Assembly (NCBI GenBank): GCA_017308515.1
Contig: JAFKEN010000005.1
Location: 248,001 to 312,000 of the forward strand
DNA length: 64,000 nt
Source of the DNA: Actinomycetales bacterium
GTDB lineage: Bacteria > Actinomycetota > Actinomycetes > Actinomycetales > Microbacteriaceae
Direction of reading: 5' to 3'
Both the position numbers and the translations under genes were made by a program. Each line of letters opens with the position of its first letter. Positions within the stretch are counted from its first letter, which is position 1. Below the pieces are notes generated by a model. It did not search any database and was not told the origin of the DNA. It saw only the letters and a program-made list of their open reading frames with translations. Below are positions 50,348 to 59,247 of this stretch, in pieces.

Positions 50348-51364
50348 TCAGCCGCGCCCGTGCTCCGCGTACGGGTTGAGCAGCGCGTCGCGGATCTCGT
50401 CGGGCACGCCCTCCTCGGTCGCGCTCGGCCCGTCGGCGGGCGGGAACGACTCCGTCATCGACATCGGCATCGCGCCGTTGCGGTAGAAGTTGTTCGAGCC
50501 CTGCGACGGCCGCCAGGTCTGCGCGTCCCAGTCGGGCACGTAGTTGCGGTAGCCGCCGGTGTTGAGCTCGATCCGGAGAGTCGAGGGCTCGCGGTAGTAG
50601 AGGAAGTTCTGCTCGCCGATGCCGTGGATCGACGGGCCGTACTCGATCGGGATCCCGTTCTCCATGAGGGTGTCGGCCGCGATCAGCAGTTCCTCGCGGG
50701 TGTCGACCCAGAACGCGTAGTGGTTGATGCGGCCCGCGACCGAGGAGCCGTCGAGGACGACGCCGAGGTCGTGCGACTTCTCGTTCGTGGTGAGCACCGA
50801 GAACACCGAGATCGGCGCCTCGTCGAGCACGGTGCGGGCCATGAAGCGGAAGCCGAGCACGTCGACGTACCACTTCACGAAGGCGTCGACGTCGCTCGTC
50901 GCGACCGTCACGTGGTCGAGCTGGCGCGGGGCGCCGGCGAAACGGCTGCGGCGCGAGGGGCGGTCGGGGTAGATCGAGGCGGCCTCGCCCTCCCCGTGGA
51001 AGCGCTCGACGTTCCAGTGCAGCGTCATGCTGTGGCCGAACGGGCCGGTGAAGCGGTAGGCGCGGTCGATGCCGGGAGCCTCCACCCACTCGCCCTGGAT
51101 GCCGGCGGCCTCGATGCGCGTCGCCGCCTCCTCGAGCGCCTCCGCGCTCGAGGTGCGCCAGGCCATCGTCGAGAGCGAGGGCTGCTCGCCGGGCACGATG
51201 ACGAGGCTGTAGCGGTAGTAGTCGCCCCAGCAGCGCAGGTAGACGGCGCCGTCGATCCGGTCGACGACGGTGAGGCCCACGTGGTCCTCGTAGAACTTGA
51301 CGCTCGCCTCGACGTCGGGCGACGTGACGGCGACGTACGAGAGGTGAGACAGCAGCTTGATCAT
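50348..51364 (-). CDS. Two-domain extradiol dioxygenase (VOC family)
   Basis: 338 residues with two VOC modules, about 1-135 and 145-310. The three metal ligands of type I extradiol enzymes are visible in the second module: His in RQLDHVTVAT, His in RINHYAFWV and Glu in STLRIELNTGG. It should cleave a catechol-type ring next to the diol using Fe(II) and O2. It is the first gene of the operon that continues to 45016. The upstream 102 bp lacks an obvious operator. Confidence 0.88.
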   Translation of the reverse strand: MIKLLSHLSYVAVTSPDVEASVKFYEDHVGLTVVDRIDGAVYLRCWGDYYRYSLVIVPGEQPSLSTMAWRTSSAEALEEAATRIEAAGIQGEWVEAPGIDRAYRFTGPFGHSMTLHWNVERFHGEGEAASIYPDRPSRRSRFAGAPRQLDHVTVATSDVDAFVKWYVDVLGFRFMARTVLDEAPISVFSVLTTNEKSHDLGVVLDGSSVAGRINHYAFWVDTREELLIAADTLMENGIPIEYGPSIHGIGEQNFLYYREPSTLRIELNTGGYRNYVPDWDAQTWRPSQGSNNFYRNGAMPMSMTESFPPADGPSATEEGVPDEIRDALLNPYAEHGRG

Positions 51365-51466
51365 CGTCGATCTATTCCTTCCGGGCTCGATCGGCCCGCG
51401 TCTACTTTCGCCGGAACCCGACAGATCGGGGAACCGGATATCGCCTATCTCCCGGATCAGACCTGT

Positions 51467-52249
51467 TTATCCGTGAAGGACGGCGTGGGCGAGCTCGGTG
51501 TCGCGCCGCAGCGCCGCGAGCCCGTGGTCGCCCTCGGCCGCCGCGGCGCCTCGCGCGCCGGGCTCGCCGAGCGTCGCGAGCGCGAGCCGCAGCACGCGCC
51601 GGGCCGGGTCCTCGAGGTCGCGCGGCGCGTGACTCGCTCCGGCCTCGGTCGCGACGAGCACCCGCGTGGTGGCCGCCGCGTCGTCGAGCTCGAGCTCGAG
51701 ACGCGCGGAGCGACCCAGCACGGTCGCGCGCAGCAGGGCGGGGGCGGATCCCGTGATCCGGTCCGCCACGACGCTCGCCGAGCCGGTCGGCCCCGCGACC
51801 GCCGCGAACACCGAGCGGGCGCCGGCGAGGCGCCGCTCGAGCTCCCGCGCGCTGCCGAGCTCGCGCGCGAGGCCGAGAGCGTCGCGGAGCGCCGCCGGCA
51901 GCGCGGCCTCACCGGCCGCGCACTCGAGCACGATCGCGACGGGCGCGCGCAGGTCGTCGCGGTCGCCGTGCGCGTGCAGGAGGGCCGCCGCGCGGCGATG
52001 GACGAGCACCGCGACCCCGGCCGCGTCGGCGGCGGCGGCGAGCGCATCGAGTCGGTCGAGGCCGGCGCCGCCGGGGTCGGCGACGGCGACCGCGCGCGCC
52101 CCGGCGTCGATCGCGGCGCAGGCGCGCTCGGGCCACCCGTCGCCTCCGGACAGCAGCGCCAGGGCGCCCTCCGGCCCGGCGCTCGGGCGGGCCGAGAGCG
52201 GCAGCTCGGCGATCGCACCCGGCGCGTCGGGGCTCCAGACGGCGATCAT
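51467..52249 (-). CDS. Unknown protein encoded with a Gfo/Idh dehydrogenase
   Basis: 260 residues, very Ala/Arg/Leu-rich, starting MIAVWSPDAPGAI. An alpha/beta first half has strands such as RAVAVADPGG, GVAVLVHRRAA and APVAIVLECAAG, which resembles a degenerate dinucleotide-binding domain. The second half looks like the beta-sheet domain of Gfo/Idh enzymes (RSARLELELDDAAATTRVLVA). It overlaps the true Gfo/Idh gene by 4 nt, so it may be a non-catalytic partner subunit. No family recognised. Confidence 0.65.
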   Translation of the reverse strand: MIAVWSPDAPGAIAELPLSARPSAGPEGALALLSGGDGWPERACAAIDAGARAVAVADPGGAGLDRLDALAAAADAAGVAVLVHRRAAALLHAHGDRDDLRAPVAIVLECAAGEAALPAALRDALGLARELGSARELERRLAGARSVFAAVAGPTGSASVVADRITGSAPALLRATVLGRSARLELELDDAAATTRVLVATEAGASHAPRDLEDPARRVLRLALATLGEPGARGAAAAEGDHGLAALRRDTELAHAVLHG

Positions 52250-53304
52250 GCCGCGCTCCGAGCCCGCGCGGCGACCGCGTCGGCGAGGTCGATCGCGAAG
52301 AGGGCGTCGGCCAGCAGGGCGTCGTACTCGACCGGCGCGCCGGAGTCGAGCAGCTGCGCGAGCGCGTTCCACTCGGCGAGGTAGCCGTCGCCCTCCCCCC
52401 GCGGGTAGCGGGTGACGGCGCCGCCGACGCCGCGCACCCGCACGGTGGCCGGGCCGGCGTGCACGAAGGGGGGCGGGAAGTCGACCTCGAGGCGGTCGGC
52501 CGCGGTGGCGATCGTCATCCGCCAGAGCGTGTCCGGCCCCGCGGAGCCGGGCGCCGGCGGGCGCATCGCCGCGACGAGACGCACGATCGCGTCGCCGACC
52601 CGCAGCCCGAGCTCGTAGCCGATCGGCGGCACGAAGCGGGCGTGCGCCACCTCGATCGGCCCCGTCGTCAGGTCGCGCACGATCGGCAGGTCGTGCACCG
52701 CCAGCCCGATCACGAGCTGACGCAGCACCGCCGCGACGACCTCCGGGTCGTCGCGGTCGGGCGGGTCGCGCGGCGGCGGGCTGCCGGCGGGGGCGTACTC
52801 GGTGACCAGACGGTGGTAGCGGTCGTTCGGCGCGAGCGAGGCCAGGATCGTGAGCGACTGCACGCGCCCTCCCGAGGCGGTCAGGTGGTGCTGAGCGCGG
52901 GCCCACGCGGGGTCGAAGAGGTGGTTCGTGCCGACGACGAGCGCGACACCGGCCGCCCGGCAGGCGGTGATCGCGGCCTCGGCGTCGTCGGCGCGGGTGG
53001 CGAGCGGCTTCTCGCAGAGGATGCCGCGCACGCCTGCCTCGGCGGCGGCGATCACGTGCTCGGCGTGCCGATCGGGCGGGCCCGCGACGAGCACGACCTC
53101 GACCTCGGGATCCGCGAGCAGGCCGGCGACGTCGGGCGAGGTGCGCGCCCCGACCCGTTCGGCGACCCGGCCGGCCCGGCCGCTGCCGCCGTCGACGACG
53201 TGCACCACTCGGAATCTCGGCAGCCGGGCGAGGGTCGGCTGATGCAGGGCCGAGACGCCGGGCCCGGCCCCGATGATGCCGACGGCGGTCACGCGGCTCC
53301 TCAT
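52246..53304 (-). CDS. Gfo/Idh/MocA-family dehydrogenase
   Basis: 352 residues. The NAD(P)-binding N-terminus is VGIIGAGPGVSALHQPTLARL, then the substrate motif CEKPLATRADDAE and the C-terminal alpha/beta sheet domain. The catalytic Asp/His appears in VIGLAVHDLPIVRDL. It oxidises or reduces a sugar hydroxyl/carbonyl. It is divergent from the ROK regulator with a 92-bp shared promoter region. The ATG at 53304 is used; GTG at 53292 is an alternative. Confidence 0.83.
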   Translation of the reverse strand: MRSRVTAVGIIGAGPGVSALHQPTLARLPRFRVVHVVDGGSGRAGRVAERVGARTSPDVAGLLADPEVEVVLVAGPPDRHAEHVIAAAEAGVRGILCEKPLATRADDAEAAITACRAAGVALVVGTNHLFDPAWARAQHHLTASGGRVQSLTILASLAPNDRYHRLVTEYAPAGSPPPRDPPDRDDPEVVAAVLRQLVIGLAVHDLPIVRDLTTGPIEVAHARFVPPIGYELGLRVGDAIVRLVAAMRPPAPGSAGPDTLWRMTIATAADRLEVDFPPPFVHAGPATVRVRGVGGAVTRYPRGEGDGYLAEWNALAQLLDSGAPVEYDALLADALFAIDLADAVAARARSAA

Positions 53305-53320
53305 GTTGTGTCGGAAATAT
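53305..53320 (+). promoter_or_regulatory. Candidate ROK operator, upstream copy
   Basis: GTTGTGTCGGAAATAT lies immediately upstream of the minus-strand dehydrogenase start. It shares TTGTGTC and the following A/G-rich half with the copies at 53379 and 63048. TAGGTT at 53336-53341 (minus strand) is a possible -10 for the dehydrogenase. Confidence 0.5.
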
Positions 53321-53378
53321 GCGGAAGTCGGGGTGAACCTAACACTGGGATGGTGGTTCTGCACAGATGGCGGCGGCA

Positions 53379-53393
53379 CTTGTGTCAGAATCC
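53379..53393 (+). promoter_or_regulatory. Candidate ROK operator, copy next to the ROK start codon
   Basis: CTTGTGTCAGAATCC ends 3 bp before the ATG at 53397. It matches CTTGTGTCGAAATCC (63062-63048, minus strand) at 13 of 15 positions. A protein bound here would block transcription or translation start of the ROK gene, suggesting autoregulation. Confidence 0.55.
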
Positions 53394-53396
53394 AGC

Positions 53397-54647
53397 ATGG
53401 CCACGGGATCGACCCTGCGCTTCGGCGCGCAGACGGACGAGGTGACGAGCCTGCTGCGCATCGTCAACATGGTGCGCACCGGGGAGGCCACCACCCGACC
53501 CGAGATCGGCCGCCTGACCGGCCTCGGGCGCGGGGTCGTGACCCAGCGGGTCGACCAGGCGATCGCGATGGGTTACCTCGAGGACGGCGACTTCGGCCCC
53601 TCCTCGGGCGGGCGCGCGCCGCGCACCCTGCGGTTCCGCTCGGACGCGGGGCGCATCCTGGTGTGCGCCCTCGGGGGCCTGCACATCCACGTCGGGATCG
53701 CCGCCCTCGACGGCGACGTACTCGACCAGACCCACCGGGACTGGGACATCGCCCGCGGCCCCGCCGAGACCCTCGACACGGTCATGCAGATGATCGACGA
53801 GCTCCTCGAGCGCGGCGACGGGGTGCCGATCTGGGCCGTCGCCGTCGGCCTGCCCGGGCCCGTGGACTTCGCGACCGGGCGGCCCGTCGCGCCCCCGATC
53901 ATGCCCGGCTGGAACGGCTTCGACGTGCGCCGCCGCTTCGAGCAGCGCTTCGGCGTGCCGGTCTGGGTCGACAACGACGTCAACCTGCTCGCGCTCGGCG
54001 TGCGGGCGCGGCACGGCGGCGAGCCCGCCGACCTCGTCTACTGCAAGATCGGCACCGGCATCGGCGCGGGCCTGCTCTCCGGCGGTCACCTGCACCGCGG
54101 CAACAACGGGGCCGCGGGCGACATCGGGCACGTGCGGGTCGCCGGCTCCGAGGAGCCGTGCCGCTGCGGCAAGACCGGCTGCCTCGAAGCGGTCGCGGGC
54201 GGCTGGGCCCTCGTGCGCGACGCGACCGCGGCGATCGCGGACGGCGCGACCGGGGCTCTCGCCGCCCCGGGCGACCTCACCCCGGAGCGCATCTCGCGCG
54301 CCGCGGAGGACGGCGACGCGCTCGCCATCACGCTCATCCAGCGCTCCGCGCGCGTCGTCGGCGAGTCGATCGCGGGCATCGTCAACCTCTTCAACCCCGG
54401 CGAGATCGTCGTCGGCGGGGCCGTCGCGGCCGCGGGCGAGCTGTTCCTGGCCGAGGTGCGCCAGCGCGTCTACGAGCTCTCGCTGCCGCTCGCGACCCGC
54501 GACCTGGCGATCGTGCAGTCGGTCGACGACGTCAGCGAGCCGCTGCGCGGCGGCCTCGAGCTCGCACGCGAGCAGCTGTTCGAGGTGACCTTCCCGCGCT
54601 GGTTCGCGGAGGGGCACCCCACCCTCGCCGGCACGACGGCCGCCTGA
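53397..54647 (+). CDS. ROK-family transcriptional regulator/kinase
   Basis: 416 residues. An N-terminal winged HTH (about 10-75: TTRPEIGRLTGLGRGVVTQRVDQAIAMGYL) is joined to a ROK sugar-kinase-like domain with AVGLPGPVDF, VDNDVNLLALG, KIGTGIGAGLLSGG and the zinc site GHVRVAGSEEPCRCGKTGCLEA. NagC/XylR-type regulators of this class respond to sugars. It is the first gene of a plus-strand operon with a beta/alpha deglycosidase-like pair, so the effector is probably a sugar derived from glycosides. ATG at 53397; an in-frame ATG at 53367 is less likely. Confidence 0.9.
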   Translation: MATGSTLRFGAQTDEVTSLLRIVNMVRTGEATTRPEIGRLTGLGRGVVTQRVDQAIAMGYLEDGDFGPSSGGRAPRTLRFRSDAGRILVCALGGLHIHVGIAALDGDVLDQTHRDWDIARGPAETLDTVMQMIDELLERGDGVPIWAVAVGLPGPVDFATGRPVAPPIMPGWNGFDVRRRFEQRFGVPVWVDNDVNLLALGVRARHGGEPADLVYCKIGTGIGAGLLSGGHLHRGNNGAAGDIGHVRVAGSEEPCRCGKTGCLEAVAGGWALVRDATAAIADGATGALAAPGDLTPERISRAAEDGDALAITLIQRSARVVGESIAGIVNLFNPGEIVVGGAVAAAGELFLAEVRQRVYELSLPLATRDLAIVQSVDDVSEPLRGGLELAREQLFEVTFPRWFAEGHPTLAGTTAA

Positions 54648-54649
54648 AC

Positions 54650-55108
54650 ATGCTCGCCGCCCTGCACGACGACGCGCTGCGCCGCCGCGATGACGGCAGC
54701 CTCGAGCTGCGTCTCGCGCTGCCGTGGATCCGGGCGCTCCCGCTCTCGGCCCTGCGCGGCCTCGAGGTGACGATGGGGCCGGATGCCGACCTCGCCGTCG
54801 TCGCGGAGCTCGCGGGGCGCACCCTCCCCCTCGACCGCCTCGCCGAGGCCGAGCTCTGGTGGCACCTGCCCGACAGGCTGGTGCTCGTCCAGCCGCCGGG
54901 CGCCGGAGCGAACGCCGCGCCCGCCGTGGGCGACACGGTGCGCGTGACGGTGCGGTTCGTCCTCGCGGTCGCCTACCTCGCCGCCGGCCCCGACGGGCCG
55001 CTCACCCTGCCCTTCGTCGAGAGCCGCGAGCTCGTCGTGGCCCCCGCCTCGGCTCCCGGCCCCGCCGCCGAGGGACGCGTCGGCGCGGCCGGGGAGGCGG
55101 CGGCATGA
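54650..55108 (+). CDS. C-glycoside deglycosidase beta-subunit-like protein (set 3)
   Basis: 152 residues starting 2 nt after the ROK stop. It shares a pattern with the proteins at 59244 and 62599: a short N-terminus with RRDDGS, LRLALPWIRALPLSALRGLEV, a W-W/L segment (ELWWHLPDRLVL), then VGDTVRVTVRFVLAVAYL. That is the DUF6379 fold found as the small subunit of C-glycoside deglycosidases. The alpha partner overlaps it by 4 nt. A 25-residue Ala/Gly-rich tail is peculiar to this copy. The assignment is by pattern. Confidence 0.75.
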   Translation: MLAALHDDALRRRDDGSLELRLALPWIRALPLSALRGLEVTMGPDADLAVVAELAGRTLPLDRLAEAELWWHLPDRLVLVQPPGAGANAAPAVGDTVRVTVRFVLAVAYLAAGPDGPLTLPFVESRELVVAPASAPGPAAEGRVGAAGEAAA

Positions 55109-56085
55109 GCGCGCTGCCGCAGGGCTGGAGCCTCGCCGCCTCGGCGTTCAACTGGACGCCCGAGGTGATCCGCGCCGAGCGCAGCCCCGAGCGGATCGCG
55201 GTCGACATCGTCGCCGAGGGCATCGCGCGGGTCATCGAGATCGAGCCGGGCCAGACCTGGCGCGGCTTCCCCGAGCCGAGCGCCGCGGAGGCGCGCGCGC
55301 TGCGGGAGCGGCTCGAGGCGGTCGGCGGCCGGGTCTCGATCCTCGGCGGCAGCATCGACGAGTTCCGGCCCGACGACTCCCGCCGCGACGACGCCGCGCG
55401 GCTCGCGTTCCTGCTGCCCCAGCTGCGCGCCGCGGCCCAGGTCGGCGCCCAGGGGCTGCGGCTTCCGATCGGGCAGGCCGGCGAGCCGCTGCTGCGTGCG
55501 CTGATCCCGCACCTCGAGGAGCTCGACCTCGTGCTGTTCGAGGAGGCGCAGGGCCACCAGACGCCCGACGCCGCGGCCGCCGACTTCGAGCGGATCGCCA
55601 CGATCGACCACCCGCGCGTGCGACTGCTGGTCGACATCAGCATGCTCATGCCGGCCCTCCCGGTCAGCTACCTCGAGACCCTCGAGCGCGGGGGCCTCGA
55701 CGCGGCGCTCGTGACGCGGTTGCGCGACGAGTGGGCGGATCCCGCGACGCAGGGCGCGGTGTTCGAGGCGCTGCGGTCGGGGGCGGTGCCCGGCCCGATC
55801 CACACCCTCTTCATGGATCTCGTCGTGCGCTTCGGCCGCTCGCCCGCGGCCGTGCTGCGCCCCGTGCTGCCGCTCGTCGGCGCCTTCCACCTCAAGTTCT
55901 GGGATCTCGACGACGCCGACGGCCGCGTCAGCGCGCCGATCCGCGAGCTCGCGGCCGAGCTGCGCGACAGCGCGTTCACCGGGACCCTGTGCAGCGAGTG
56001 GGGCGGCCACGAGTGGCTCGACGACGACCCCGCCGCGATGACGCGCGCGCACCTCGAACTCGCCCGGAACGCGCTGGCCTCCTGA
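55105..56085 (+). CDS. TIM-barrel deglycosidase alpha-subunit-like protein (set 3)
   Basis: 326 residues of sugar-phosphate isomerase/epimerase (xylose isomerase-like) fold. The four metal-ligand positions are visible: Glu147 in LFEEAQGH, Asp177 in LLVDISML, His262 in FHLKFWDLDD and Glu298 in LCSEWGGHEW. The HxKF and SEWxGH elements match the two alpha proteins at 60459 and 61490. With the preceding beta subunit it may cleave the 3-keto sugar from an aglycone by elimination, using a divalent metal. It is the last gene of the ROK operon. Confidence 0.77.
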   Translation: MSALPQGWSLAASAFNWTPEVIRAERSPERIAVDIVAEGIARVIEIEPGQTWRGFPEPSAAEARALRERLEAVGGRVSILGGSIDEFRPDDSRRDDAARLAFLLPQLRAAAQVGAQGLRLPIGQAGEPLLRALIPHLEELDLVLFEEAQGHQTPDAAAADFERIATIDHPRVRLLVDISMLMPALPVSYLETLERGGLDAALVTRLRDEWADPATQGAVFEALRSGAVPGPIHTLFMDLVVRFGRSPAAVLRPVLPLVGAFHLKFWDLDDADGRVSAPIRELAAELRDSAFTGTLCSEWGGHEWLDDDPAAMTRAHLELARNALAS

Positions 56086-56150
56086 CCCGCGCCCGCGACG
56101 ACGGAGGGGCCGGTCGATCGACCGGCCCCGTCCACGTCAGCGCGCGGGTG

Positions 56151-57032
56151 TCAGCCCTCGTGGTGGTAGTAGGGCCAGGGCAGGAAGCGCCGCTCGCCGC
56201 GACGGTCGGGCCCCTGCAGGGTTACCTCGCCGGTCGCCGCCCACTGCACGCCGCGCGGGAACATCCGGATGAACTCGATCCGCCGGAAGGTGTCGATGTC
56301 GTGGCCGATCGTGATGCAGAAGCTGCGGCCGGCGCCGTACTCGTTGATCCAGGCGACGGGCTGGTGGGTGTTGACGCCGAACATCCCCGACAACCCCTCC
56401 TCGGGGATGTTCACCGGGTAGTGCGACATCGGCCACACCGGCGCGTTCTCGTACGACTCGAGGTCGTCGAAGACCGTGAGCAGCACCTGCGTGCCCTCGT
56501 ACACCTCGACGCCCATGAGGATGTCGTCGCCGGTGACCGTCCACGTCGCGCTGATGCCCTCGGTGATCGCGTGCCGCGGCTCGGTGGTGTGGATGAGCGC
56601 CTCGCCCCACGGGCGGGGCCGCAGCGAAGTTCCCTGGTGGAGCTTCGCACCGCGCATGACGTTGTACTCCTCGGGGTAGCCCCAGTCGTCCTCCTGCGCG
56701 GCGGAGCCGTGGAACCAGACGATGCCCTTGCCGTCCTCGTGCACGAACTTCATCAGCGCGGCGTCGGTCTCGGGGCCGAAGCCGACCGCCTTGTCGAAGA
56801 AGCCGTCGCGCCCCTCGAAGACGACGATCACGACGTCGTAGCGGTCGATGATCGCCGAGCCGAGCCCGCGGGGATCCTCGATCACCCGCACCCGGAACCG
56901 CCCGGTGTCCTCGAGCAGCGTCGTGAGCCACTGGTTGTGGGCGCGGAAGCTGCGGTATTCGTTGTCGTGCTCGCGGGTCATGTGCCCCGAGAGGATGAGG
57001 ACGTTCAGCACGCCCGCTTCGTCGGCGCTCAT
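56151..57032 (-). CDS. ThuA-like protein
   Basis: 293 residues with the class I glutamine-amidotransferase-like fold of Thu[47 protein letters not shown] and the late [17 protein letters not shown]. ThuA is involved in using trehalose and similar sugars through 3-keto intermediates with the Gfo/Idh protein ThuB. Here it is the last gene of the operon that contains such a dehydrogenase. Overlaps the isomerase by 4 nt. Confidence 0.85.
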   Translation of the reverse strand: MSADEAGVLNVLILSGHMTREHDNEYRSFRAHNQWLTTLLEDTGRFRVRVIEDPRGLGSAIIDRYDVVIVVFEGRDGFFDKAVGFGPETDAALMKFVHEDGKGIVWFHGSAAQEDDWGYPEEYNVMRGAKLHQGTSLRPRPWGEALIHTTEPRHAITEGISATWTVTGDDILMGVEVYEGTQVLLTVFDDLESYENAPVWPMSHYPVNIPEEGLSGMFGVNTHQPVAWINEYGAGRSFCITIGHDIDTFRRIEFIRMFPRGVQWAATGEVTLQGPDRRGERRFLPWPYYHHEG

Positions 57033-58033
57033 GCCTTCGTGGAGAACGCCGCGTCGAAGGAGGCGTGGGGTGGGGTGATGGCGTTGAGCTTGCGCACGAA
57101 GGCGAGGGCTTCGGGGGCGCCGTGGAGGCGGTCCATGCCGGCGTCCTCCCACTCGACGCTGGTGGGGCCCTGGTAGCCGATCGCGTTGAGGGCGCGGAAC
57201 ATCGGCTCCCACGGCACCGCGCCGTGCCCGGTGGACACGAACGTCCACCCGCGGCGGGGGTTGGCCCAGGGCAGGTGGGAGCCGAGCACGCCGTTGCGGC
57301 CGTCGAGGTTGGTGATCGATTCCTTGCAGTGCACGTGGTAGATCCGGTCGGCGAAATCGAGCACGAACGCGACACTGTCCAGCTGCTGCCAGACGAAGTG
57401 GGACGGGTCGAAGTTGAACCCGAAGCTCTTCCGGTGCCCGATCGCCTCCAGGGTGGCTTTCGCGGTCCAGTAGTCGTAGGCGATCTCGCTGGGGTGCACC
57501 TCGAGGGCGAAGCGGACGCCGACCTCCTCGAACACGTCGAGGATCGGGTTCCACCGCTTCGCGAAGTCGGCGTAGCCGGCGTCGATCATCTCGTCGGACG
57601 CGGGCGGGAACATCGCCACGTACTTCCAGATGCTGGAGCCGGAGAACCCGTTCACGGTCGAGACGCCGAGCTTCGCCGCGAACCGGGCGGTGTTCTTCAT
57701 GTCCTCCGCCGCCCGCTGACGCACCCCCTCGGGTTCGCCGTCGCCCCAGACCCGGTCGGAGAGGATGTCGCGGTGACGCTGATCGATCGGATCGTCACAC
57801 ACCGCCTGCCCGGTGAGGTGGTTCGAGATCGCGAACACCTGCAGACCGTTCTTCGCGAGGATGTCCTTCCTGCTCTGCACGTACTCGTCGTCGTCCCACC
57901 GGGACACGTCCAGGTGGTCGCCCCAGCAGGCGATCTCGAGACCGTCGTAGCCCCACTCGCCCGCGAGGCGAGCGACCTCCTCGAACGGCAGATCGGCCCA
58001 CTGGCCGGTGAACAGGGTGATCGGACGCGCCAT
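57029..58033 (-). CDS. Sugar phosphate isomerase/epimerase (TIM barrel)
   Basis: 334 residues. It shows [28 protein letters not shown], then metal-site residues in [32 protein letters not shown] and SVEWEDAGM. This is the IolE/IolI-like superfamily and is commonly paired with ThuA and Gfo/Idh enzymes. It would isomerise or dehydrate a keto-sugar. GAGGAGAGG precedes the ATG. A 44-nt gap follows the upstream dehydrogenase stop. Confidence 0.88.
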   Translation of the reverse strand: MARPITLFTGQWADLPFEEVARLAGEWGYDGLEIACWGDHLDVSRWDDDEYVQSRKDILAKNGLQVFAISNHLTGQAVCDDPIDQRHRDILSDRVWGDGEPEGVRQRAAEDMKNTARFAAKLGVSTVNGFSGSSIWKYVAMFPPASDEMIDAGYADFAKRWNPILDVFEEVGVRFALEVHPSEIAYDYWTAKATLEAIGHRKSFGFNFDPSHFVWQQLDSVAFVLDFADRIYHVHCKESITNLDGRNGVLGSHLPWANPRRGWTFVSTGHGAVPWEPMFRALNAIGYQGPTSVEWEDAGMDRLHGAPEALAFVRKLNAITPPHASFDAAFSTKA

Positions 58034-58077
58034 CGCTACCTCTCCTCGAACGATCGTTCTTGCTGACTTCTTGCTGA

Positions 58078-59247
58078 CTATCGACCGGTCGCGGTCCAGG
58101 CCGAGCCGTTGTCGGAGCTGCGCTCGACCGCGTCGAGCACCCGCTGCACCGCGAGGCCCTCGTCGAAGCTCGGGTGCGGGTCGGTGCCCGCCACGATCGC
58201 CTCGACCAGATCCTTCGCCTGATGCACGAACCCGTGCTCGTAGCCGAGCATGTGACCCGCCGGCCACCACGCCCCCACATACGGGTGCGCCGCCTCGGTC
58301 ACCAGGATCTTCCGGAACCCCTGCCGATCCGCGGGAGCCGTGCGATCGTAGAACTGGAGACTGTTGAGGTCCTCCAGATCGAACGCCAACGCTCCCTTGT
58401 CGCCCGACACCTCGATCGCCAGAGCGTTCTTCCGCCCCGTCGCGAACCGCGTCGCCTCGAACGACCCCAGGGCCCCGTTGCTGAACCGGCCCGTGAAGAT
58501 CGCCAGATCGTCGACCGTGACGGCGCCCGTCCCCTCCATGGCCGTCCCGGACAGACCCGACCCGGACCCCTGCAGCGGGCGCTCCTTCACGATGGTCTCC
58601 ATCGTCCCGGAGACCGACTCGAGCGACAGCCCGGTCACGAACTGCGCCAGATCGATCGCGTGGGCGCCGATGTCGCCCAACGCCCCTGACCCGGCGTGCT
58701 CCTTCTGCAGCCGCCACGCCAGCGGCATCTGCGGATCGACCAGCCAGTCCTGGCGGTAGCTCGCCCGCACCTGCTGCACCGTGCCGACGACCCCCTCGGC
58801 GACCAGATCCCGCAAGAACGTCACCGCCGGAACGCGGCGGTAGGTGAAGCCCACCATCGCCCGCACGCCTTGCGCGTGCGCGCGACGCGCCGCATCCGCC
58901 ATGGCCTCCGCCTCGGCGACCGAGTTCGCCAGCGGCTTCTCGCACAGCACGTGCTTGCCCGCCTCGAGCGCCGCGATCGCGATCTCGGCGTGCGAATCGC
59001 CCGGCGTCACGACATCCACGATGTCGATGTCGTCGCGCGCGATCACCTCGCGCCAGTCGGTCGCCGACCCCGCCCAACCCCACTTCTCGGCCGCCGCCGC
59101 CACCGCCGCACCATCACGCCCCACGACGACCGCCATCTCCGGCCGCGCGGGCAGGTCGAACATCGCCGGCGCCTGACGCCACCCCACCGAATGCGCCGAG
59201 CCCATGAAGCCGTAGCCGATCATCGCGACGCGCAGCCGCTCGGTCAT
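58078..59247 (-). CDS. Gfo/Idh/MocA-family dehydrogenase
   Basis: 389 residues. The motifs are [50 protein letters not shown] and [17 protein letters not shown] (catalytic Asp and His). Family members in gut bacteria (DgpA type) and ThuB oxidise glucosides at C3. It overlaps a beta-subunit-like gene by 4 nt and lies downstream of two alpha-like genes. It is therefore the best candidate in this operon for making the 3-keto glycoside, or for the reverse reduction of 3-ketoglucose. Confidence 0.9.
   Translation of the reverse strand: MTERLRVAMIGYGFMGSAHSVGWRQAPAMFDLPARPEMAVVVGRDGAAVAAAAEKWGWAGSATDWREVIARDDIDIVDVVTPGDSHAEIAIAALEAGKHVLCEKPLANSVAEAEAMADAARRAHAQGVRAMVGFTYRRVPAVTFLRDLVAEGVVGTVQQVRASYRQDWLVDPQMPLAWRLQKEHAGSGALGDIGAHAIDLAQFVTGLSLESVSGTMETIVKERPLQGSGSGLSGTAMEGTGAVTVDDLAIFTGRFSNGALGSFEATRFATGRKNALAIEVSGDKGALAFDLEDLNSLQFYDRTAPADRQGFRKILVTEAAHPYVGAWWPAGHMLGYEHGFVHQAKDLVEAIVAGTDPHPSFDEGLAVQRVLDAVERSSDNGSAWTATGR

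Noticed and set aside
49286-52384. 1032-residue plus-strand frame
   Set aside because: It is antisense to the FAH, dioxygenase and unknown genes, with no recognisable domain and low-complexity Arg/Ala/Asp content.
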